NCBI GenBank assembly: GCA_022825065.1
Contig: JAJDYR010000022.1
Span: forward strand, 33,021 to 97,020
Source of the DNA: a bacterium
Lineage (GTDB): Bacteria; UBA8248
Direction of reading: 5' to 3'
Length of the DNA: 64,000 bases
The notes below the pieces were generated by a model. The model was not told the origin of the DNA, searched no databases, and was given only the letters and a program-made list of their open reading frames with translations. This document shows positions 57,362 through 64,000 of this stretch, one piece after another; the stretch's first letter is position 1, and every line of letters starts with the position of its first letter. The position numbers and the translations under genes were made by a program.

Positions 57362-58558
57362 CTATTCGCCTTTTTTGCTCTCAGGAGATGATTTCGTTAC
57401 GCCCTTCATTTTCTCTGTTTGCTTCTCTTTTTTCGTTATCGTTGACGATTCACTACCGAAAAGATAATACACGCTGTCCTTATAGGTGGCAAAGATCATC
57501 AAACCGATGAGTAGAACGGTGCCCACCTGCATGGCCAACTCCCGGACTCTCAGGCTAATAGGTTTGCCACGCAAGCCTTCAATAAGCAAGAAAAAAATAT
57601 GCCCGCCATCGAGAACCGGAATCGGCAGCAAATTCAAAATCGCCAGATTGATGCTGAGCAAAATCGTAAACATGATGAGGTAGCGGAATCCGCGCTGCGC
57701 CTGCTCTGCGGCCACCACGGAGATGCGAATCGGCCCTCCGATGTCCGCAGGAATGGTCTTCGTCAGCATCGAATACAACGTAACGACCGTTAAGCTGGCG
57801 ATGCGGTAGTTTTGCTCAAAACCCTTTCCCAGAGACTCCAGGAAGCCAAAACGCTCGGTGTAGGTGCCTTGTCCGATACTGATCCCGATCCGGCCGTAAC
57901 CCAACTCTTTCCCCGTCGCGCTCTTCGATGTCGGGACGATGGGAGTCTCAAAGGATTTGCGGCCGCGCTCCACCGTCAACACAAGTTCTTTGCCGGCGTT
58001 TCTTCGTACGATTTCGACAAGCTCGGACCACTTTTGAATTCGCGTCCCATCAATAGCCACGATGTGATCGCCGGTTTGAAGGTTCGCATTTTTCGCAGGC
58101 GTATCTGGCAATACACCACCGACCCACGTTCCGGGCACTGGAATACCACCAAGGTGCAACCCCCAGCTGAGGAGTATGGCCAGGGCGACATTAAACAAGG
58201 GTCCTGCCGAAATGACGGCCAATCGGTGGCTCACGGGGCGCAAGTAGAAAGATTTCTCCGGCTCATCCGGCTCTTTGGGCGCATCGGGATTATCGGGTTG
58301 CGCTTCCGGGTCTTCTCCCACGAGCTTCACATAGCCACCCAGGGGAATCAGTGACACGCGATATTCCGTCTCTCCCCGCTGAAAACCCCAGATACGGCGG
58401 CCGAAGCCCAAAGAGAACGTGGAAACTCCTATTTTGAGCCATTTCGCAACGAGATGATGGCCCAACTCATGGATAAAAATGAGCAACCCGAGAACCAGCA
58501 CCGCCCAGAAAATCGTTTGCCCAAACCCCATCACCCAGTTGATGATTTGCATCGCCAT
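57362..58558 (-). CDS. rseP: site-2 intramembrane zinc metalloprotease RseP
   Basis: This 398-residue protein has a first membrane helix with the zinc motif HELGH (H30, E31, H34). SLIPLGGYVKLVGED follows, then one PDZ domain (about 150-225; LPDTPAKNANLQTGDHIVAIDG), and a later helix with the third ligand in PIPVLDGGH. It cleaves anti-sigma factors and signal peptides inside the membrane. The single PDZ domain differs from the two found in E. coli RseP. The C-terminus has a long Lys/Glu tail. The order rseP-ispG-proS is typical of many Gram-negative lineages. Confidence 0.93.
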   Translation of the reverse strand: MAMQIINWVMGFGQTIFWAVLVLGLLIFIHELGHHLVAKWLKIGVSTFSLGFGRRIWGFQRGETEYRVSLIPLGGYVKLVGEDPEAQPDNPDAPKEPDEPEKSFYLRPVSHRLAVISAGPLFNVALAILLSWGLHLGGIPVPGTWVGGVLPDTPAKNANLQTGDHIVAIDGTRIQKWSELVEIVRRNAGKELVLTVERGRKSFETPIVPTSKSATGKELGYGRIGISIGQGTYTERFGFLESLGKGFEQNYRIASLTVVTLYSMLTKTIPADIGGPIRISVVAAEQAQRGFRYLIMFTILLSINLAILNLLPIPVLDGGHIFFLLIEGLRGKPISLRVRELAMQVGTVLLIGLMIFATYKDSVYYLFGSESSTITKKEKQTEKMKGVTKSSPESKKGE

Positions 58559-58576
58559 TCTCGATTCAATCCTTAT

Positions 58577-59317
58577 TTATCGCTGGCCGTTATGAGCCGG
58601 CATTCGTATAACTTCGACATTCGGCGGCACGACAAACTGAAATTTCTCTCCTGCAATTCTGACGTTTTCTTCGACATCAGAAAACCGCAGGTGGCTTTTA
58701 TTGCCGATGTTGTCAATATAGGCCAAGGTGAGGATTCTGAAATTCTCAGGGTCCACCTCGACCCACATTCGGCGAAACGAGGCGCCCGCGGCCTTCGGCT
58801 CCAGGCGAATGCGGTGAGGCTGACCGGCCTTCCAGATTCCCCCGCTTCGCCTGGCAACGCCAATTTCTTCTACGGTTACATGAAAATTCTTTTTCAGATT
58901 CCCCTTGCCCGACAAGAATAACAAAGGAGTCGCACCAAACCCAGAGCCTCCGGTTTGGGAAACAATCACCTGCTTGAAGCGGACCGTGTAGAGCCAATAC
59001 TTGCGGCCATCAGAGACCAGAACCTGCTTTTCAGGCTTGACGTACTCCATGCGCAGTTTGCCGGGCTTCTTCCACGCGAAAAGCCCGCTCGACGTCGTTG
59101 TCCGCCCAAGGGATTTCAATTCATTTTTCTGCTCGAAAGAGGCTTGCAGGGATTCCAGGGCCTCATATTTTTCCTGGAGCGTCGTGACTATTTTCTCCAT
59201 TTTCAGACGCGATTCTTCCGCCACAGGCGCGCCAGATGCGCGCCCTTGCGAGTACGCGAAAAACGAAAAAAGAAATACCAGTATCAGGAAACTAAATTTG
59301 CGCAAAACTCTCTTCAT
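58577..59317 (-). CDS. lolA: outer-membrane lipoprotein carrier protein LolA
   Basis: This 246-residue protein has a signal peptide (about 1-27) and a LolA fold: LQASFEQKNEL, GLFAWKKPGKLRMEY, KQVLVSDGRKYWLY, RRMWVEVDPENFRILTLAYIDNIGN and FSDVEENVRI. It ferries lipoproteins across the periplasm. The downstream frame opens much further upstream (to 59503), but that part overlaps purN, so ATG 59317, 14 bases after the purN stop, is the likely start. lolB, lolC, lolD and lolE are not in the window. Confidence 0.88.
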   Translation of the reverse strand: MKRVLRKFSFLILVFLFSFFAYSQGRASGAPVAEESRLKMEKIVTTLQEKYEALESLQASFEQKNELKSLGRTTTSSGLFAWKKPGKLRMEYVKPEKQVLVSDGRKYWLYTVRFKQVIVSQTGGSGFGATPLLFLSGKGNLKKNFHVTVEEIGVARRSGGIWKAGQPHRIRLEPKAAGASFRRMWVEVDPENFRILTLAYIDNIGNKSHLRFSDVEENVRIAGEKFQFVVPPNVEVIRMPAHNGQR

Positions 59318-59330
59318 CCTCTGTGGATGG

Positions 59331-59984
59331 CTACTCCGAAACGGGTGAGATGAAACCGCGCTGTTCCGCAAGAGCGTCTCCCGCATATTGCACAGCGCCA
59401 TCAATACAGCGAACACTTCCCTCGGCGATGAGCCGCACCGCCAACGGGTATATGCGGTGCTCATAAACGAGAATCCTCTCCGAAAGGGTATTCTCGTCGT
59501 CATGGGGCAGCACCGGCACGGCGGCCTGTAAAATGATAGGCCCCGTATCCACCCCCTCGTCCACGAAGTGGACCGTGCAGCCGGCCACCCTCACACCGGC
59601 GTCCAGCGCTTTTTTCTGCGCGCGCAGGCCCGGGAAACTCGGCAGAAGCGAGGGGTGAATGTTGATGATTCTCCCTGCAAAACGGCTCACGAAATCCGGC
59701 GGCAAAATACGCATAAAACCAGCGCAACAGATGAGATCGATTTCGCAACTTTCGATTTCATCCCCCATCCGCAGAAAAAAAGCATCGTCCTTCGGCGCGA
59801 AGTGTCTGTGTCGTATTCCAGCCTTCGAGGCGCGCTCGAGAGCATACGCATTTCTTCTGTCACTCAGCACCAGCACAACTTCCGCCGGAAAACCCGTTTT
59901 CCGCCCGGCATCGATGAGGGCCTGCAGGTTCGACCCACGCCCCGAGGCCAAAACGCCCACCCGTAATTGTGCTCTTGCGTTCAC
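59331..59984 (-). CDS. purN: phosphoribosylglycinamide formyltransferase
   Basis: The 217-residue protein has the PurN motifs GVLASGRGSNLQALID, CCAGFMRILPPDFV, NIHPSLLPSFPGL and VHFVDEGVDTGPIILQ (catalytic Asn/His/Asp set). It transfers a formyl group from 10-formyl-THF to GAR. It begins three bases after the purM stop, with a GTG start, making a coupled purM-purN pair. Confidence 0.95.
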   Translation of the reverse strand: MNARAQLRVGVLASGRGSNLQALIDAGRKTGFPAEVVLVLSDRRNAYALERASKAGIRHRHFAPKDDAFFLRMGDEIESCEIDLICCAGFMRILPPDFVSRFAGRIINIHPSLLPSFPGLRAQKKALDAGVRVAGCTVHFVDEGVDTGPIILQAAVPVLPHDDENTLSERILVYEHRIYPLAVRLIAEGSVRCIDGAVQYAGDALAEQRGFISPVSE

Positions 59985-59987
59985 GAT

Positions 59988-61040
59988 TTATATGCTTTCG
60001 ATGACGACGGAATGACCATCCTTTGTTCTTGGGGCGACTTCGCCGACAACCATGGCCTGTTCTCCGGCATTTCTCAAACATTCGAGCAAATATCCCGCTC
60101 GCTCGGCCCTCGCGAGGAAGACAAAACCCAGGCCCATATTAAAAGTGCGATACATCTCCGCGCTCTCAACCGGACCGAGCTCTTGAATCAACGGAAATAT
60201 CTCCGGCATCTCCCACTTTTCCGGATAGAATCTCGCCTGCAATCCATCCGGTATCACACGACTCACATTTCCCGGAATGCCGCCTCCCGTGATGTGCGCG
60301 ATGCCGCTTATCCCCTCTTCTCCTCGAACAGAACCAGCTCCATTGGCGTAAATCCGGGTCGGCTCCAATAAAACGTTTTCAACAGGAAGTCCCAGCCTTT
60401 CCGCCGCAAAATCCCGTTTTCCTTTTGACTCGAATACTTTCCGCACCAGGGAATATCCGTTGCTATGAATCCCTGAAGAAGGCAGTGCGAGTATGGCGTC
60501 GCCGGCTTTCACGGGCGGCCTGTCGTCCAATTTCCTGCGTTCAACCACCCCCACGGCAAAACCAGCGAGATCGTAAACGCCCGGTCCATACATGTCGGGC
60601 ATCTCCGCCGTCTCACCACCGATGAGGGCGCAACCTGCCTCCCGACAACCCTGGGCGATTCCGGATACGGCTGCCTTCAATACGTTTTGATCGATCCTGC
60701 CCGTCGCGATGTAGTCGAGAAAAAAGAGGGGTTCTGCTCCCGTGGTCAGGATGTCGTTCACGCACATGGCCACCAGGTCAATCCCAACGGAGTCATGACG
60801 CTCGAACTCCTGGGCCAGGAGCAACTTCGTGCCGACGCCGTCGGTTCCTGAAACGAGTACGGGATCCTCATATTCGCCACCCAGGCGGAACAAACCCGCA
60901 AAATCAGCCGACCCCTTCAGGATACGACCGCTTTGGCTGTCATGGGTAGATGCAACAGCCTGGGCGATGGCGTGAACGAAGTCATCTCCCGAATGCACAT
61001 CGACGCCTGCGTCGCGGTATGTCAGACGATCCTCATTCAA
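59988..61040 (-). CDS. purM: phosphoribosylformylglycinamidine cyclo-ligase
   Basis: The 350-residue protein starts LTYRDAGVDVHSGDDFVHAI, the PurM opening. It continues with SGTDGVGTKLLLA, VNDILTTGAEPLFFLDY, GGETAEMPDMY and ITGGGIPGNVSRVIP. It closes FGAM to AIR in purine synthesis. The LpxC fusion gene ends 51 bases upstream on the same strand. Confidence 0.97.
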   Translation of the reverse strand: MNEDRLTYRDAGVDVHSGDDFVHAIAQAVASTHDSQSGRILKGSADFAGLFRLGGEYEDPVLVSGTDGVGTKLLLAQEFERHDSVGIDLVAMCVNDILTTGAEPLFFLDYIATGRIDQNVLKAAVSGIAQGCREAGCALIGGETAEMPDMYGPGVYDLAGFAVGVVERRKLDDRPPVKAGDAILALPSSGIHSNGYSLVRKVFESKGKRDFAAERLGLPVENVLLEPTRIYANGAGSVRGEEGISGIAHITGGGIPGNVSRVIPDGLQARFYPEKWEMPEIFPLIQELGPVESAEMYRTFNMGLGFVFLARAERAGYLLECLRNAGEQAMVVGEVAPRTKDGHSVVIESI

Positions 61041-61091
61041 AAGTGATGTTCCATGATTTAGCAGGCGGAATCGCTCGGAATGAACTCAAAA

Positions 61092-63224
61092 TCAGCCGTG
61101 GACTTCCATCAGCTTCTTGACCAAAGCCACATTGTGCCGGTGGCCACTTCTCTCGGCGGTCACTTTCCCGCGGATAGGACGCCCGGTTAAATACAGGTCT
61201 CCGATAACGTCAAGAATTTTATGTCGAACGAACTCATTGGGAAATCGCAGTTGGGTATTCACGACACGCGCCTTGTCCACAAGAATCACGTTATCCCAAC
61301 GCCCCCCCTCGGCCAGGCCCATTTTCTCGAGCGACTCCAGTTCAGAAACAAAACCAAACGTGCGGGCGGGTGCGATTTCTTCCTGGAAACTCGAGGCATT
61401 CTTATGTTCGTACAGGTAGGTTTGTTTTCCAATCGGCTCAGGATAATCGATGAGGTAGGAAACCGAAAAAGAATCCGCCGGCTCTATACGAATATAACCC
61501 TTCTCGTCGGCCGGCTCGCCTATTTCGTAAACCTTATCAACCCACAAGTCTTCGCGTTTTTCCTTTTGATCCTCGATACCCGCTTCTTCAAGCAAGCGGC
61601 AAAACTCGACTGCCGACCCATCCATGACGGGCACTTCCTCGCTCATCTTGATGAGTATATTGCTAATCTTATAAGCGTGCAGCGCGCTCATGAGATGCTC
61701 TATCGTCCGAGCCGTCACAGCCCCGTTGCGCAAGTTCGTCGCATGGTTGGTGCCATCCACAAAATCGACATTCGCCCTCACAATATCGGGGCTCGTCAGG
61801 CTACCGAACTGAATCCCGCTCCCCGGCGGCAAGGGTTCAATGATCAACCCCGTTTTCAGCCCCGAGTGAAGCCCCCGGCCATACAACACGACACTCTTCG
61901 AAATACTCCTTTGACTTGTTTCCCTGAGCGTCGCTGAAGCCGGTAATACGGGCTCTATATCGTATGCTTTAATTTTTCGCTTTAAGGCAGGCTCCGTCAT
62001 ACCTACGGCCTGGGCGGTTTTGTTGATATCCCAACCGTGCTCTTCCAAATGGAAGGACAGGTATTGCCTCTCCCATTGGGTTCTGGCCACATTGAAATGA
62101 GACGGGACGTCGTCTCCCGATGTGTCCGCCTCGAAATCAGAAGCTTCGCGTATCGCATACGGCAAGTGGGCGATTTGAATCTCCGACCCTTGTGATGCAT
62201 ATGCCGCTTTGGTCACTACGCCTTTCAGTTCAGCTATATTGCCCGGCCAGTCATAGTCTTCAAGTAAGGCAATGACATCCTCTGAAAATTTCTTCTCATA
62301 CCTGCCAATTTCCATGCATTCATTCAAAAATCTGTTGGCTAACGGGAGAATGTCCTCTTTTCGTTCGCGCAAAGAGGGCAAATGTATTACATCGGCTCCT
62401 ATTTGGGTGGACAAGGCCCGTACGTAAGCCTTGTCTTTCGGAGTGCCCATGTGATCAAGAGATACCAACAAACGTATTGAATCCGTTGCATGCCCAAGGA
62501 ACCGGGCGAGAAACCCCTCACGCTCGGCCATGGGCAACTGCTCCAGACCATCAAGATATACCGTCCCCTGAAAGGCAGCGGGCACCAGCCGCTCCAGCGT
62601 CTCTTCCCATTCGCCTGCCTCAGCCACCGGATACAGCGAGCGGCAATGAACCGGCCTGAAGCCTTCTTCTTCACTGATGCCGTTCTTATGAATCATCCTG
62701 GCAATAAAACGCTTGCCGGTTCCCCTTTCGCCCGCAATCAGCAAGGGGCCAATATCTTTCGCTGCTCTCCTGATAGCTCTTCGAACCCTCTGGATACCCT
62801 TGCTGGCGCCGTCAAGCATCACATCAACGACATCAGTTACCTTGGGTTCCTTGGCCCTTCGCGCTTGAACAGCGGAATCAACTATACGCAAAACCGTATC
62901 AATAGACAGAGGTTTTTCAATAAAATTGAAAGCGCCCAACTTGGTTGCGGCCACTGCGGTTTCAATATTGCCGTGACCGGACATCACAACGACTTCGATG
63001 TCCGCGTTCGACTCTTTCACCGCTTGCAAAGTCTTGATTCCATCAATGCCCGGCATCCACACATCAACCAGAACCACATCAGGAGTTTCAGTTCGAACCA
63101 ACTGAAGGGCAGTTTCTCCAGACTCGGCCCGCTCTACACGATATCCTTCATCGTGCAGAACATCTTCCAGGCTGGCGAGTATCTCGCGCTCATCATCGAC
63201 GATGAGGACATGTCCCTTATCCAA
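61092..63224 (-). CDS. lpxC: response regulator fused to UDP-3-O-acyl-N-acetylglucosamine deacetylase LpxC
   Basis: This is one uninterrupted 710-residue frame. Residues 1-120 form a receiver domain (D10, D11, phosphoacceptor D54 in VLVDVWMPG, S82, K104). Residues 140-360 form a sigma-54-type AAA+ domain with Walker A GERGTGK (165-171) and the RER region (285-288). It has no GAFTGA loop, and Walker B reads YLDGLE without the usual Glu. Residues 380-422 form a Fis-type helix-turn-helix. Residues 434-710 form a full LpxC domain with E509-H510, MDGSA, H668 and D672 of the zinc site, D676 and H695. LpxC removes the acetyl group in the committed step of lipid A synthesis. The gene start overlaps the kinase gene by eight bases. 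Confidence 0.95.
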   Translation of the reverse strand: MDKGHVLIVDDEREILASLEDVLHDEGYRVERAESGETALQLVRTETPDVVLVDVWMPGIDGIKTLQAVKESNADIEVVVMSGHGNIETAVAATKLGAFNFIEKPLSIDTVLRIVDSAVQARRAKEPKVTDVVDVMLDGASKGIQRVRRAIRRAAKDIGPLLIAGERGTGKRFIARMIHKNGISEEEGFRPVHCRSLYPVAEAGEWEETLERLVPAAFQGTVYLDGLEQLPMAEREGFLARFLGHATDSIRLLVSLDHMGTPKDKAYVRALSTQIGADVIHLPSLRERKEDILPLANRFLNECMEIGRYEKKFSEDVIALLEDYDWPGNIAELKGVVTKAAYASQGSEIQIAHLPYAIREASDFEADTSGDDVPSHFNVARTQWERQYLSFHLEEHGWDINKTAQAVGMTEPALKRKIKAYDIEPVLPASATLRETSQRSISKSVVLYGRGLHSGLKTGLIIEPLPPGSGIQFGSLTSPDIVRANVDFVDGTNHATNLRNGAVTARTIEHLMSALHAYKISNILIKMSEEVPVMDGSAVEFCRLLEEAGIEDQKEKREDLWVDKVYEIGEPADEKGYIRIEPADSFSVSYLIDYPEPIGKQTYLYEHKNASSFQEEIAPARTFGFVSELESLEKMGLAEGGRWDNVILVDKARVVNTQLRFPNEFVRHKILDVIGDLYLTGRPIRGKVTAERSGHRHNVALVKKLMEVHG

Positions 63225-64000
63225 TGGAAGCCGTCCTTTGCTTTTCAGGCGTGACGTCCGCAGCAGGCGCCAATGGCAACGTTACGCGAAAAACAGAACC
63301 TGCGGGATAGTTGTCCCGCACGCCTATCGTTCCATTATGGTCCGCCACGATGCGATGACATATAGCCAAACCCAACCCCGAGCCTCTATCTTTCGTAGAA
63401 AAATAAGGAGAGAATATATGGCCTTTCACATCTTCCGATATACCCAGCCCCTGGTCGGCAACTTCAACAACTATCATATTTCTGTCCGTATCGCTCCATG
63501 CCTGCAAATTTATCTCGCCTTCGCTCTCCTGGGATTCAAAGGCATTTTCCAGCAAATTGATGAACACCCGCTGCAACTGCTCGGGGTCCGCCATGACCGC
63601 CGCATTCCCTGCGGTGATCTGAATGGAAAATTTCACATTCCCTTTTCTGCCACGATATAAGTTCGCCACATCTTCGATGAGGGGAGCAAACCCGCAAAGC
63701 CTCAATCTCGGCTCCGGCATTCGCGCAAACCGGCTGAATTCATTCACCATATCAATCAGACTCGACACTTGGTTGATAATGGTATCCGTACAAGATTCAA
63801 ATACTTCCGCGAAATCATAGGCTTCACTTTCAAATTTCCGTCTCATTCTCTGAGCAGAGAGTTGAATCGGTGTAAGCGGATTTTTGATCTCATGCGCGAT
63901 CCCGCGAGCCACTTCCTGCCATGCGGCCACTTTCTGAGCCCGTATCAAAGCCGTCATATCATCAAACACAATGACTGCTCCGAGCCTGCCGCCATCCGCG
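63217..64000 (-). CDS. NtrY-like sensor histidine kinase (5' end outside window)
   Basis: The frame is still open at the right edge, so the sensor, membrane and HAMP parts are missing from view. The visible 260 residues begin with the end of a PAS-like strand (LGAVIVFDDMTALIRAQK). The H-box is ARGIAHEIKNPLTPIQLSA and the catalytic domain has LLENAFES (N-box), DQGLGI (G1) and GSGLGLAIC (G2). Wording such as AWQEVARGIAHEIKNPLTP is that of the NtrY group. It overlaps the response regulator-LpxC gene by eight bases and is the natural partner of its receiver domain. Confidence 0.93.
   Translation of the reverse strand, partial: ADGGRLGAVIVFDDMTALIRAQKVAAWQEVARGIAHEIKNPLTPIQLSAQRMRRKFESEAYDFAEVFESCTDTIINQVSSLIDMVNEFSRFARMPEPRLRLCGFAPLIEDVANLYRGRKGNVKFSIQITAGNAAVMADPEQLQRVFINLLENAFESQESEGEINLQAWSDTDRNMIVVEVADQGLGISEDVKGHIFSPYFSTKDRGSGLGLAICHRIVADHNGTIGVRDNYPAGSVFRVTLPLAPAADVTPEKQRTASIG

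Noticed and set aside
61092..63224. The LpxC fusion as an artefact of two genes read together
   Set aside because: The frame is continuous, the linker is short, and no usable start codon lies at the LpxC boundary. Only raw-read errors could undo it, and both domains are intact on either side.

Overview
This window comes from a GC-rich, Gram-negative bacterium. The outer-membrane genes show this directly: lptC-lptA-lptB, an LpxC domain, lolA, rseP, an AMIN-domain amidase and an NlpD-like lipoprotein. The gene order in the right half (ntrY, lpxC, purMN, rseP, ispG, proS, tilS, ftsH, pdxJ, nnrD, tsaE, lptCAB, rpoN, hprK, PTS genes) resembles lineages once grouped as Deltaproteobacteria, or Nitrospinota/Tectomicrobia-type uncultured bacteria. 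I cannot fix the phylum from sequence alone.

Left part (1-25.7 kb): a mosaic of accessory metabolic genes on both strands. It holds a DUF4340 protein cut by the window edge, a PD-(D/E)XK nuclease-like protein, an amidase, a DinB protein, a beta-hydroxyacid dehydrogenase, a FecR-domain protein, a CoA-binding protein, two MetY-type sulfhydrylases, surE-pcm, two alpha/beta hydrolases, a TIGR00725 protein, a LysM/degenerate-LytM lipoprotein, apt, a small lipoprotein, a zinc-ribbon membrane protein, a CBS/DUF294 protein, a double YCII protein, an M24-fold protein lacking metal ligands, and a zinc alcohol dehydrogenase. Three tRNA genes lie here: Pro-GGG, Pro-CGG and Arg-CCT. Eight of the gaps are filled by one family of composite palindromic repeats (G/C-tract inverted repeats, REP-like palindromes, outer ends related to GGGTTGTTGAAAAA). 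None occurs after about 23.3 kb.

Middle (25.7-32.7 kb): a GlcD-GlcF-type FAD/Fe-S oxidoreductase, bioB, rtcB, a membrane-anchored TPR protein and a MerR regulator.

Right part (32.7-64 kb): dense housekeeping operons, all on the minus strand. In transcription order they are a NtrY-like kinase (cut by the window edge), a response regulator fused to LpxC, purM, purN, lolA, rseP, ispG, proS, two small coupled unknown genes, tRNA-Met, tilS, ftsH, pdxJ, nnrD, tsaE, lptC, lptA, lptB, rpoN, hprK, a mannose-type EIIA, HPr, metK, ahcY, an amidase, der, an EF-G paralogue, a SPOR protein and a MerR regulator.

The most striking object is the 710-residue protein at 61092-63224. It joins a receiver domain, a sigma-54-type AAA+ domain without its GAFTGA loop, a Fis-type helix-turn-helix and a complete LpxC deacetylase in one reading frame. 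It overlaps the end of a NtrY-like kinase gene by 8 bases. This suggests that a two-component pathway acts directly on the committed step of lipid A synthesis.
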